The position numbers were made by a program, and so were the translations under genes. The notes below the pieces were generated by a model. The model did not search any database and was not told the DNA's origin. It saw only the letters and a list, made by a program, of their open reading frames with translations. A stretch of 64,000 nucleotides of DNA, taken from Trichuris trichiura. Taxonomy: Eukaryota > Nematoda > Enoplea > Trichinellida > Trichuridae. Location: the NCBI GenBank assembly GCA_037903355.1, contig JBAJFE010000040.1, forward strand, positions 1-64,000, read 5' to 3'. Below, one piece after another: positions 12,000 to 25,100 of this stretch. How positions within the stretch are numbered: position 1 is the stretch's first letter; each line of letters starts with the position of its first letter.

Positions 12000-14470
12000 A
12001 TTGCTGAAAAACATCCTTTTGAAATGGGCGAATAACAACAAGTACTTTACATGAAAAGCGGAAGGAAAAAAATTATTAATTTTCAATTCTCCTTCCCAAT
12101 GGGTATTGGATAAATTTTACTCTTTCCTTCGTGCGGTGAAGGAATGGTTTCTCAGGACACCGCTTCAAGTTCAAAACTTTACAACTTCATGTTCAAAACT
12201 TTGAACATTAAGCATTATGCTGGGAAGGGGTACCTCCGCACCAAAAGGAGAGAAAGAAAAGCTGCTAATAGTAATATTAATAGTAACAATATTACTATTA
12301 TTAGCATCCGTTTGATGATTCACACAGTTGGGCGGCTAAAGGAGGTTGGCAGAAAACCTCACACCTGTTAAGCCAAATAGCAACAACAGACTTGATGGGA
12401 GGAAAGGGAAATGGACAAACTTCACTAGTCTGAAGGAACGTTCACTACAAGTAACCCTGCACCTTGATTGCTACGTCAACGCTAATCGTACTGTAACATG
12501 TAAAAAATGCAGGTTCTGTTTCGCCAAGAAGGTCCGTTGCAACGTCCTACGTTTATCAGAGACCGAACCTATGCGAAGTAACCACTAAAACGCTTATAGT
12601 CGTGCAGCAGTTAAAAAGCGGAGCTTTCCAGACCAACCTTGCACCTTCGCCACCGTAATAACAAAAACAGCCCTTAACGGCGAGGATGGAACAAGGCCAG
12701 TCTCTTATCCTCAGTTTATACAACGGTGCACGCTTAAAGCAGTTCTTACTTTTACTTTCTACTGACCGAAGCAACAGGAAACGCGTAACTTACATTAAGA
12801 AACCTAGTTGCTGTCACTAAAGAAGGGCAATCTTCAGACAAAGTAATCTTAAAAATAAAGCCCATACTTTAATTCAGGCTTAGGTGAACAGGATGGCGGG
12901 CAAAGTTACAGCATGACTTGTGGGTGCATGAGGGACAACGTCTCCATGCTTTCTTCCCTAAAACGAAGTAGGGTTCTACTGCTGGAGAGCACAGGAAGTC
13001 TTGTGCGAAGCTTTAACTCAGGATTAGGGTAGTGACAAAGAATAAGATGTCAACGAGGCATACAAAGTCGACTACTGAAAACTCGTTGTTGAGTAACTTC
13101 ATAAAAGGTTGTTGGTTCAAGTGGATAAAACAACTTACCCGACATGGGCCCTTCTGTTCACCCTGTGACCTCAGAACCGCTCTTTACGCAACCCGTAATC
13201 AGGCTACGCACACATGAACAGTTCTAAGTCACAGACGAGGACAGGGAGAGAGCAAACCAGAGACAGATATACAAGTTCTGGTTAAGCGAGAAATAAGCAT
13301 ACAGTTATCTGATGTGCATGTTAACCTGACACTGTAGCCACGGATGGTTTTCCGTGTACTAATGTTCTATAAAGCGAGGTGAATCAACTTGAAAAATAGC
13401 GCGTCAAACGAAAACGTTCATCTCACTTCTCTGGAACTTTTAATATTGGTAATTTCACAGTAGTTGATTTTTTAGAAGTAGCCTGAGAAAAGCTTTAACA
13501 AAGAGTAAGGCGGTATACAAGTACTGCCAAAGTTCACCTTGCTAAAATAATCGTAGTATTTAAATAGCTACGTCTGTTACGCGCTTAAAGTGCTATTCCT
13601 TTGATGTTGGGGAATATTCCCCGCCTTCCACTCGCGGAAAAGCAAAGCTTGTATTTGCTTACCTGCGCACTTAGTTACTGTACAGTTCTGCTTACTGTGG
13701 ACAACAAGTTCCTCAAAATCGTAGAAGAACTCTTCTCCTTGGCGGCCTAAGTCCGTTCGTGTGTGTACTGCTCACTTATGGGCAGTATAAAGAACGGATC
13801 TTGGCCTTCTGCGTAAGCGCCAACGCTCCGGCAGTCGTAAGTTCCTCTTTTACTATTCTCACGGTAGCGAGCACTAACGGTTGCCTTATTCAGTAACTTT
13901 TCAAGCTTTTGCCTCCAATAGTCTATAGAAAGCGTAGGTTGCGCAAGCATCACTTACTTCCTCTCCCTTTGATGATTTTTCGATTTTGATTCCCCTAGTT
14001 ACAGCATGACGGGGAGTGGTTTGGTAATAAAGTCCAACGTCAAAAAGGTTTTCGATCTGCGCACTGCAGTTGAGAGAAAGCAAATGACTACAGTGCTTTT
14101 TGTGTTTGTTTTAGCAAATAGCTTCAGTTTTAGGCGAGCTAAATTAGCCCTTTTTGGGTTAAAAAGTAAACTTCCCACGCTTGTTAGCCCATATCGTGTT
14201 GTCTTTATATTAGCTAATTCTGTTTGCTGTTTGATAGTGTGATAATGATGTTCAGGCAGGCTCGCGTTACGTTGCACACTAGTTTAAAGTTTTTTCCTAT
14301 TGGTGGCTTGAATGCGAACCTGAATTCTATTAACGCACTGCTTCGGCCAGTGAGTTCAGATGTTTAGTGTCGACGTGTGCGTTGCGCAGGCAGCTTTAAG
14401 TTGAACGATAGTGAAAAAATGTTGTACAGCTGCAGAATCTTTCAGACTTCCGAAGATATTTTCCGCTGTC
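12000..14470. other. Non-coding stretch with fragments of the TTAGGC-bearing repeat family
   Basis: No gene recognised. A short hairpin of TAATAGTAATATT type lies at 12263-12306. Fragments matching one end of the dispersed inverted-repeat family lie at about 12868-12920 (TTAGGTGAACAGGATGG, then GTTACAGCATGAC) and 13992-14016 (GTTACAGCATGACGGGG). A weaker one with GGATTAGGG is near 13020. The rest is unassigned. Confidence 0.5.
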
Positions 14471-15270
14471 GGTCTGCGGTCATAGCAGCTTCCTCAGATT
14501 GTTGCAGTGCAGCTCAGCCAGAAGGCGCGAAAAACGCGCGTTCAAGCTGACGTCCACAATTGGTAAGACGAGTCACTACTGCGTTATTGGAATAATTCAA
14601 TTCACGCATTTCAGACCAGCTGCATTAAACGATATGAACGCGTGCGGCATAGAAAGAGCATCTGGGCGGGCTTTACCTGGTGCAGAGAAAGAGAGAGTCA
14701 GCCTATGCTGGCAGAGCCTGATTATATGTCCCGCCTCCATCTTATACCAGTGGGAGCGGCTAAGACGGGGTCTGCTGCGCATCTGCGTTCACCACAGGCC
14801 AAAAGAAAAGCAAGATACTCCAAGATGACGTTAAATTAGATAATATCTCTGGATCATATGGACGTCATATTTATCTGTTTGGATCGTGAATACCTTCCGC
14901 TGAAGGTCTATCGCTGAAGACGATATCGAAAATGATATACAGCCAAGCAATGACCAACCGCTGCTACCGTGTTTACATCACATCTGGCAGCTTTGTGTTA
15001 ATTATTGCTGCTGGAGTAATGCGCAGCTCCAGAGCGCACGGATGTATAGTGAAATAAGATATTGCAAAGGAGGCATAGACGATACACGCTGAAAAATTGG
15101 TCCAAGGATATTACCAATTGGCATTGGAAAGCGGTCCGCAACAACGCGGCTTCTATAGCGTAGAAACGGTCTTGCTTTTGGCTGTCTCTTCTGTACAGAA
15201 TAAAGCTGATGAAGACCGGGCAGCACAACTGCACGGCAATGACGTTTCATTTCGAACGTCTGCTTTATAG

Positions 15271-15488
15271 TCAGCCAATTCTATTTTCGAATACTTCACG
15301 AAAGATATGATAAAAAGATCCGCTTGGAAGAGGCAGCGTCAACTGAACTTTTAGATGACTCTGTCAAAATTCTACCGGAAGACTTGTCCAGCGAAGATGA
15401 TATTAAAGAAAAAGCGCAAGGACAGAATCGAGCAGTATTCGATTTCGTTTTTTGCTTGTCAGAGTTTACTTGCTTCAATAAAGCATAG
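15271..15488 (+). CDS. Possible terminal exon, unknown acidic protein
   Basis: An open frame of about 72 codons follows a possible acceptor (TTTATAG ending at 15270). It begins SQFYFRILHERYDKK and runs through an acidic stretch (LLDDSVKILPEDLSSEDDI) to a TAG at 15486-15488. An AATAAA overlaps the last codons (15478-15483). Composition is more protein-like than the antisense frame. No family is recognised and no upstream exon could be linked: all three frames of 14500-14840 are open for long distances, which makes the choice arbitrary. It could equally be chance. Confidence 0.2.
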
Positions 15489-16173
15489 AGAGTGAAAAAG
15501 CAACTTATCCGTTGGTGAATATAATTGATTAAATACTTATTGGTAGCGTTGTCCTCTTAATAGCCGTTAGCAATTAACCAATCGTACAACTTTTCGCCGT
15601 CACGTTCTATAGTTGCCACGTTCAAGTTGATGCACTCTACGCTTTGATTAACGGGACGGGAAAGTGCTGGATCCGATAGCGTCCGTCGGCAGAAGAAACG
15701 CTGAAAATTTATCACAACTTTTACATCCGACAACATGTACTAGTTTATGCAGATGAGCAGCAATCCCGAAAACGTGATTGTAACAGAAGTAGCGCTCGAT
15801 GTTCCATGCAGAGCGGGTTTTACGCAACTTGTAAAAAACCTATTTGCCTTAACGTCTTAGGCTAAGAACTCTGAGGTCCCAAACAGGAAGTGGGCTCGAA
15901 CAGGCACCGGTCCAAAATACAAAATGTCTAGATAATCAAAAAGTCAAAGTTCTGAATTAACTGCAACTGCAAAACCGCTGCAACAGAATTCCAATAGGTG
16001 CCATAGTTATTACCTTAAGCCTTGATCAGTTCGGGATTTGAACCGACTGAGCGAATGCGGCAGGAAATGCTCGAGCTCAACAAAATAGTGAAAGAAACAA
16101 CGTCTACTCGTTCGCTACCCTTAAGTGAAACACTTATTCTATTCCGACTGAGCGTTTATATGGCAGTATAGTA

Positions 16174-19100
16174 TTACGGTTTCGTTGTGAAGGCTGAAAC
16201 CCTTTTCTGTATCAACGGCGCTCCCCATCCCGTCCAGAAGCTTCTCTGTAGCTCGAACTTGCATTAAACGTTAAAACAAAGGCAGAGTAAAGGAAGTACT
16301 TACAAGAACAGCCTGGGCATCTTCCTTTGTGCACAACGACTCGGTACATATCTGAGCAAAAATGGAAATTTATCAAAAAAGACAAGGTTTGAAATGGCAG
16401 TAACCTCTAAGCAGGTTTGAAAAAGAGGTCGCTTCGTACCGCCGTAACGAGTCGCAAGCGATTTCATGCGTGTTTTGAAATATTTCCAAGCGTACTGTCG
16501 CCCCAATGATGTCTTCACCATTCCCAGCATGACCAAGTGTAGGTCCTGGATACGAACGGCCTCCTACAAGCGAAGCTACATTCGTTGCGCGCAAAAGGTG
16601 GAAATCTTTAAACCTTACCGAATCTAGGAATACCATCAGCTTTTCCAAAACTTCCTCAATTTCAGAGCATCCCATAGCCCGCAAGCAGTCGCGCTGAACC
16701 TCCGAGAATGTTGTTTTATTGTATATCTAACAAATTGAAGGAAAAACATTCAAAATCTTTATCCATTGACAAATATAGGTACCAGTATACCTTAAGTATC
16801 TTTTCGAAAGTTTGCACTCCACCGTAACGACATGCGGAGGAAAAAATCTTAAATAAAAGCAAGCGTAAGCGACCACAATTTATTGTAGGCATTAATGCTA
16901 CCATTGCTCGAAGATCAGGCAACAGAGGCTTTCCATATTCGACGTGTTTACAGAATAGTTCGTCGGCAGTATCGATAACGTCTTGATCTCGACATCTTGA
17001 CAGAATATCCATTACAATTGACCGCAGCATCGAAACAGTATGTTCTGACAAGTATGCAAATAATGGATGAAAGATGAATAGCAGCTGATTTGCTGTTGAT
17101 TGCCTACTTTCTTCACTATGCTGCTGCCAGCCCCATTTTCTGGAAAGATGATGGAAAAATTCGCGACAGAATTTTTGAAGCGGTTTTTCAAAATTACGCC
17201 CCTGAGAGCAGTTGAGCAGAACATTCAGATTGGACGCGATCGAACTTAAAACGGTAAAATCCTCCTCAGCTTTGTAATGGAGCAACAACTCGAGATATGC
17301 CACATGGGATACTTGTCCAGCTCGAGCCTGCGCGAACAAATATTATTAGAAAAAATAAGTATCAATGCAGAATTGTTAAGCTAGCTTACAAAAGCGAATA
17401 GATCGTCGCACACTTGCATGCGGTCTACGGGAGGCAGCGACATTTTGCTTATTTCGGGCAACATAGGTTTCATAAGTGCTGTACTGTAACGTACTCGATA
17501 AAAACCGGAAAGGCCGACGTTGAGCTGCGCGGAAAAAGAAAACTACTGCCAGCCGAAAGCGGAACGTAAGTTGGCGCTCACCTTTAGCCACTGGGAACTC
17601 TTGAAACCTGGCAATTCTACAATATCCTGCCTTTTGTCCATTAAATGGACCCTTGTCGACTCGAAACACGGGGACATCATTGTAATTGGCACTTTCCAGG
17701 TCAACCAATTGCTCGCTTCAAGAAAAAAATAAAGAAAAGTAAATGCGCCAAGCGCTAAGTCATTATTTCAAAGAATTACAGCCCGAGTGGCGAGTATAAA
17801 CAAAATGCTTCTGATCCAACTGCAACAGCATAACGTCATTGTCCTGCCTCAGCTGAGCCTTAAAAAAACAAAATTTGAGATGAACAATTGCGAAGGCAAT
17901 GTTCGAGCTGCGAAGCACCCTTATAACGGGGTAACCTTCCTGCCTGGTCCATTGGCACATCATTCCCTTAACCTCTTTTCCCGACACTTCTTCCAAGATG
18001 TACCATAGGTCGTCCGCATCGGCATTTGAAAATGCGTATGTTTTCAGGTACTCACGTATGCCGGCTCTGAAGTCCTAAACGAATCGATAATACTTAAAAA
18101 AAGGCAGAACTTCTGTAACTAGTGCGCGTTCGCTTCAAAATCCCCATGAATCGCGGAGATGCAAAAGATTTTGGCGGTAAGCGGCTGCGCTGCAAAAAAA
18201 AGTTAAAGCAACGCCTAGGCCAACTCGTAAGCAGCAGTTCCGGCAACAACTACGCAAAAAATGCACAACCTTGTATGCTGAGACACATTTTTGGCAATAA
18301 TTCTGAATAACCACTTTATGCCAGTGTAATGCGCGCCACAAAGACCTACAATGGCGACACGTGGCTTAGGCTTAGGCAGAAGACGATAGCCGGCAAGGTT
18401 CTACGATCAAGGAACCCAATTTTTCTTAGATCCCTGTCGACTATCCTGTTTCGTCTTAGCCTAAGCCTGAGCTAAAATACAAGAAAAGTACAGCCGGCAA
18501 AGTAGCAAGAAACAATCCATTTTGTCCGATAGGTGTCGCCACTGTACATTTGCGCCAGCATAGGTGAAAAGACTCTAACATTTTGCCGGTTTGGCATTAA
18601 GCGTTACATAGAATGGCCAGGAAATGTATGAAAGATTAAGTGTTTCACGCATTGCCTGCAACATATATATATATATATGTGTATACAAGAAAGCATTGAA
18701 CTTTAAACTCAACTGCGAAGCAAACTTTAGAGATTGCCCCAGTTGACTCGGAAACTTCAAAAAAAGATATTCTACTCAGGCAGCGGCGGTCGTCTGAGTG
18801 GATGATCGAAATCCTGAAGACTAAAGTTTCCGGGTACAGGTAAAACCTTAAATATGAACGAATCCCGAATTGGTAAAATTCTGGATTCTTTCGGGATTTA
18901 GACCAATTCGGGTATTTTACCCTTCCGGATTGCGGCCATTCAACTGAATAACCGGACAGCTCGCCTAGATAAGTACTACACTTCTCGTCGCGTGCAAAGA
19001 GCGCCTTTCTACGAAATCCCGCTTTCACGGACAAAGCGCCGTCTTTCTCGCGTAGGCTGAAAGCGGAAGCGCAAAAAGAAAATTCCACTTGTGGCTATTA

Positions 19101-22100
19101 CATATACGCTCTGCAACTTTTCGCGTGCAACAATGTAAGCAAATTTAAATGCAAAAATATGTAGAAACAAACTATCAATACTCGCGGCGGTAGCAAGTCC
19201 ATTGGAGTTACTTAAAAATCCCGAATCTCAAAACACAATTCCAAATAATTAAATCTTTTTCCCGAAAGCGAGAAGGTCGCGTAAATGCAATCCTACTGCG
19301 CCAGTTACGCTGAAGCGGCGTTGCCACTGCAGCTGCTTTGGAATTTCGGCTTTCTTTTTAAATTGAAAAGAATGCCCTTTTAGAAAAATTCTTTTGCTAT
19401 TTTTTTGTTAAAATTGCTCTTTACGCATTTTCAACTTTACAATCTTGAAATAGAGCTGTAAATGAGATCTTACACTGACTATTAGTCGCAATTCGTGCAT
19501 TACGCGCTTACGAGAAAAAGCGGCAATAGGTATGGACGTTAGCGCGCAACAGAAATTTCTATTCAATTCTTAATAATATAATAAACTTGAAAATTGTATT
19601 CTCGTTGTTGCTTTATGCTTACTTCTTCTCCCAAATAGTGTTCAATCATGTTTACTACGGCAGCGCCTTTACTGTAGGAAACGGCGTCGTAATTTTCTTC
19701 TATATCGGTAGGTAGTATTATTGCTTGCTGAAGAAAAGAAAAGTTCAATAAGAAGTGAAAATATGAGACGGAGAAAAGCAGCTACCTCAATTGGATGACT
19801 GCTGCACGTCGAGTCCAAAATCATCGCCTCGCACACATGATCGACCGAAAATTGAGTCCAAACGTCGTATTCGGGAAAGAGTTCATTAACGGCCTTTAGT
19901 TCCAGCCACGTTGCAAAACCTTCCTTCAACCATAAATCTGTCCACCATTTCTGCAATAAATATTATTTCTAAATGCCGCCGATCGACAAAGTAACTAATA
20001 CCATTGTTGCCAGATTGCCAAACCACATATGCGACACTTCGTGAGCAACTACGAGCGCAACATTTTGCTTTGCCGTCGTCGATGACATCTTCGGATCAAT
20101 GAAAACGTACAGTTCGCGGAATGTTATTAGACCCCAATTTTCCGAAGCACCTAAAAAACAAAAAAAAAACTGTAATAAAACATAACAAACTAAAATAACC
20201 AAAACAGCGTGCCCATTGAGAAGTCCGGAATGGCCACAAGATCGCATTTGTCCAACGTGTATTCCATGCCAAAGTAATTTTCGAAAAAGTCCAACGACTT
20301 GCAAGCCACCTTAAAAGGCAACTTCGTATCATACGGACGTAGCTGCTAAGTAGATAGGCGTATACGTACCTCCAATGCAAAATGACCCAAATGAGAATTG
20401 CCTGGCGTGCTGTAGAAGCGTACTGCAACTCCTCTGTTTGTTTCGCCCTGAACATATCAACGTTAGATAAGGGAGAGCCCACTGCAATTATCTCTTACTT
20501 GGATGTAGTCGAAGTCTCCAACAGCAAAAGCGATCAAGTAAGTTGACATTAACGGCGTGGTGGCGAACTCTACTCTCTTCCAACCAGAGTCGATCTTTAC
20601 CTCTTCGAGAACACGCTAAATATAAAAATCTCTACAAGATTATCCGCTTAAATAAGCTTGAGCTTAACATCTTCGTTCAGTCAATGTAGGCTAACTGCAA
20701 AGAAAATGCAACATTCCTTTTTGGGTTAGATAATCATAACAACTTTCAGTTACTAGAGAAAAATGAACCGTAACAGTTACCACAAGAACAATTGATGGTA
20801 CACAATCATGCCCTGTTGAGCAAAGGAACAATATGCTAAGAATCTCAAAACTTCTGCATAATCATACTGTATGTTTGTCCTTACCTGAGCCTAAGCCTAA
20901 ACATAAAGTTTATAACCCGACGTAAGCTTAAATAAGTGTGGAACAAGATGGTGGCGCGCTCGTCAATAAGCCAGTAGAAAATTGAGTTTACAGACTTTTC
21001 TCCTTTTTTTGTTTGCTTTCCTTGTTAGTCTTTGAATTCTACGGACATTCAATTCCGCCAGCGCCTTGGTTGCTCAATTAATCTAAGCTTTTAAATTCAA
21101 CAAAAATAAATGATAGACATAACAAATAATAAAACACAAAAATATAAAGAACCAATATATTGGAACGCCAACGGTTCTACGAAATGCAGCTTTCGCAATC
21201 AAGAGATAGAGGCGGCAACTGCTTCCGTCCCGTTTCATTTCACCTTTTACTTTTGTCACTTCGCCATCCGTACGTTATTTGTTTTTTTACTTACTTCGTT
21301 GCTCTTTCTTTTTGGACAATATTTGTACGCCTTACATTATTTTACTATGCAAATTCATTTTTCCTTTCATATTTTACTTTATTCCACTTTTTAATTCGTC
21401 GTCTGTTCGTCCGCTGAAGGAAACTACTTTGTAAAGGATGCACTTTAGCCTTAAGTGGCGCCCCCTAACTTTACAATACGATTCCTACGTAACGATTCAC
21501 ATTTTGCACTGACTACGGGACGCAATGGGTCCTCCGAAAGATTCCTAATAAAAGAAAAAACTCGTAAGACTAAAAACAGGCTGTCTCCCTTCGGATGAGG
21601 TAAGTGTACGAAACAGTAAAAAATAATCGAACGGGTCGTCTTGAGAAGTTAAAAGGAAAGTAAAAATTTTGCAAAGAATTGAACTAATACTTTTAGCCAT
21701 ATGGTTGTTCGGAAGGTCGAGGATCAAAGCTTCTTATAAAGACTTAATAAGTTTTCCGGAATTAGGAATTTTTCTCACATATGCAATGGGATATACCGGC
21801 AAAGGGAACCAAGCCTACGTAGCAATATACACTTCGTGTACGCATCGTATCGGCAATTTTTAAAACGGTTTTAATAGTATGCTCGGTCGCCGGACGTAAG
21901 CAACTTTAGTGAAATCATTACTGGGCAACAACTATTCGATATTTTTGATAACTAAGTAAATAAGAAGTGGCGCATTTCTGGGCTGAAAACCGAAAGTTGA
22001 AATACCGAATGGCCGAAAAAAATTCAATGCGGTTGCTTAGCTATTTTTTACGTAAATCACAGATGTACTTTCACGCAATATGTTGCTTTACCAACGGGCA

Positions 22101-25100
22101 CGCATGAAACCGGAAAGTTTCGCAAAACTTTTCCTTTCCATTCTACCTATGAGAAAAAAGCTGTCTCAAACCTGTAACTGCGCAACTGCGGATAATCGAA
22201 TGCCGAACTCGAATACTGTGAAACGTTGAAACCTTTGGTGTGGTTTCATTCTCGACAGGACGACATGTTGAATAGAAAGAAATGCTGAACGAGGTGAAAT
22301 CCCGAAAATCAGTATTTCAAATTAGACAACCAAACGGATATAGCCCTATTGTGGTTGTTTCATATTTACAGTTGCCCTCAAAGCTCATCCGTGCAAAGGT
22401 GTAAAGGGAGGATGATCGCCATACGTTGAGATATCTGTATGGTCAAAAGTTATCTGCTATTTACCAACTACGAGTACAGAACAATCGTAATACCAACATT
22501 TGATGTAAGCGTTTGGTCATCTAAGCTTCCGAACCATACTTGAAATTTGACTTTCGGGATTTCTTCCTGTATTCGAGAAATTGTCCTTTCGAGTGTACAA
22601 ACCTTTCTCCCGATCAGGCATTTCTTCTTATTCGACAATATGAGTATTCGGGATTTCGTCTATTCAATATTTCGACTTCAAGTCTTATAACTCCCAGAGC
22701 TACTGGATTGTATTTCAAAGCATCCCCTCCGGAATCTTCTAGAATAACCTTCGTCGCGGAAGTGCTTCTGGTTGATCTCTTGAACCAACGCTCAAAAAAA
22801 TAAAGCTTGCTAAAGCATCACAGGTTTAGGGTTCCTCAATTCAGATTTGCAACACATAAAATGGGTTTCATAGTAGATCTTCAGATTCACGGGTTTGGCC
22901 TGCTGGATGTATCTGTAAGTAAACTTCAAAATGCCCTACCAATGGATGGATGAGCAAATTGTAAGAGAAAATACAGAACAATTCGTATACCGTACGTTTC
23001 GGAACTGCTCGTGTTCCGTCGTCAGCAGTGTTGGGGAGAAGGTGTTTATTCGGTAAGGGGTTTATATAGCGCATGGGTACAATGGGTGTTTGATTAGTTG
23101 GGTAGGGCGCAGCATTGAAATTTATTAATCGGCGCAGCCCATACTTCACTAATCTCCACGCCATTGTCGCGATTGATAGTGGAGTTGCTCTGGATGTACA
23201 GAGCCTCCTTAATACGCCTAAGATGTAATAAGTTTTCGTGGCATATGATCTTCGGGTGCGGGTCGAGTGTGCACCGAGATGCGTGCTCAACGATCACTGA
23301 GGCACTTATCGCGTTCTCCATGGCTTTTCGAGGATCCATTGTCGGTGGACGCCTTCGGCCGGTGGCCTGTACCCCATTGAGTCTTCGTTCGGCGTTCTTG
23401 AATGTCAACACATTCTTCATGTGTTGGCCGAATCGCTTAAGTAAAGTGTTGCCCGTTTCTCCAATGTAGGAGGCGTTGCAACCACACTTTATTTGGTAAA
23501 TGACACCGGGTCTGCTGTCAAAAGGAACCTTGATTTTGTCATTTCTCACAATCGAACGAAGATTACATGAACTTTTAAATCTCACGTTGAAATTTAAGGA
23601 GTGCCCCAGTCTCCTGATCCGTTCACTTAAACCACTGTAGTAGGGAAGGAGCAGCACCGGGCGTTGTTGGTTATCAGGCAGGGACGGTGATGAAGGTTTA
23701 TTTTGTTGGCATTGTTTAATAATGGAATTGATGAATTTACTGGGGTATCCGTTACTGCATAGTGCGTTATAAATGTGTCTTAACTCAGTGTTTAAATATT
23801 CAGGGTCACAAACATTTAGGGCCCGATCAACCATCCCTTTAACTATACCTCTTTTAACTGAAATAGGGTGATGAGAAGAAAAGTTTAGGTGCCGGTCCGA
23901 GTGGGTGGGTTTCCTATAAACTGCTGTTTTTAACTTATTCCCTTGTTTAATGACTAAGACATCTAGAAAAGGGAGTTTACAATTATTTTCCTTCTCAATG
24001 GTTAGCGTTATCTGGTTGGGGAAGAGACTATTCAGGTGTTCCAAGAGAGTTTCTTCACTGCCTGATTTTATGATGGCAAAGATGTCGTCTACATATCTTT
24101 TGAAAATGATAGGAGGGGCACAGTCTTGCAGAGTGCTGAAGGCTTTTTCTCCGAGATGTTCCATGAAGATCTCCGCAAGTATGGGGAAGAGTGGACTGCC
24201 CATAGGCGCACCGTCCTTTTGCAAGAAGAAACTATCCTGGAATCTGAAGTAGTTGCCCTCGCGCATGCAGAACGACACTAATTTAACTATGTGGGTGGGG
24301 TTTAATTTCGTCCTCTGCAAGATGGTGTCGTCCGTACGTAACAGAGTTTGAAGCAAGTTGATGGTATATTTTATGGGAACGCTTCTGAAAAGGTCTTTTA
24401 CATCGTAACTGACCATGATGTCACCGGGCTGCATTTTTATGTCTTTTAAAGTGGAAGAAAATTCTTTAGAATTTTTAACATTGGACTCGCGTTTACCGGT
24501 TAGGGGTTGGATTATAGTTTTTAGATATGAACAAAGTCTTGAGGTGACATTATTAATGCTGGAGACAACTGGTCTTAGAGGAACACCTGGTTTGTGGATT
24601 TTGGGAAGGCCGTAAAGCTCAGGGCACCTAGTGTTACTGATGTATGAGAGACTACGGTTTATTTTGGAAATAATTGGGTCTTGGGGTTCATTGGCGAAGG
24701 AGTCTAACATATTTTGCAAAAGTTTTCGGGTCTTATCGGTCGGGTCTTGTTTTATGGGACGGTAAACGGGGTTGCTGAGGAGCTCATTTATCTTTTGTAT
24801 GTACATGTTCCTATCCAGTATAACAACCGTATTGCCTTTATCAGCCTTCGTAATCACAATGTCCGTTCTAGATTTTAGACTTTTAATGATCCCCCGTTCT
24901 GAACTGCTTAGGTTTGGGGTTGGACGATTGTTGTTGTTGTTGCGCAATACTAGGCTGGAGATGTGACCTTTAATTTCTTTAGCCACTTTAGGATCAGTTT
25001 GCGCGAGACCGTACTCTGTGGAGGCAATTATATCTAAAATCGTGGGGTTCTTAGGAGTGGGAACGAAATTTAAACCTTTGCCTAAAACTGTTTTCTCATT

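Noticed and set aside
14499..14828. 109-codon open frame on the plus strand
   Set aside because: The other two plus frames and the minus strand are also open over much of the same GC-richer stretch, and none continues through splice sites or resembles a family.
16020..16100. tRNA-like T-arm on the minus strand (TCGGTTCAAATCCCGA)
   Set aside because: No matching acceptor stem, D-arm or anticodon arm could be found within 75 nt upstream on that strand.
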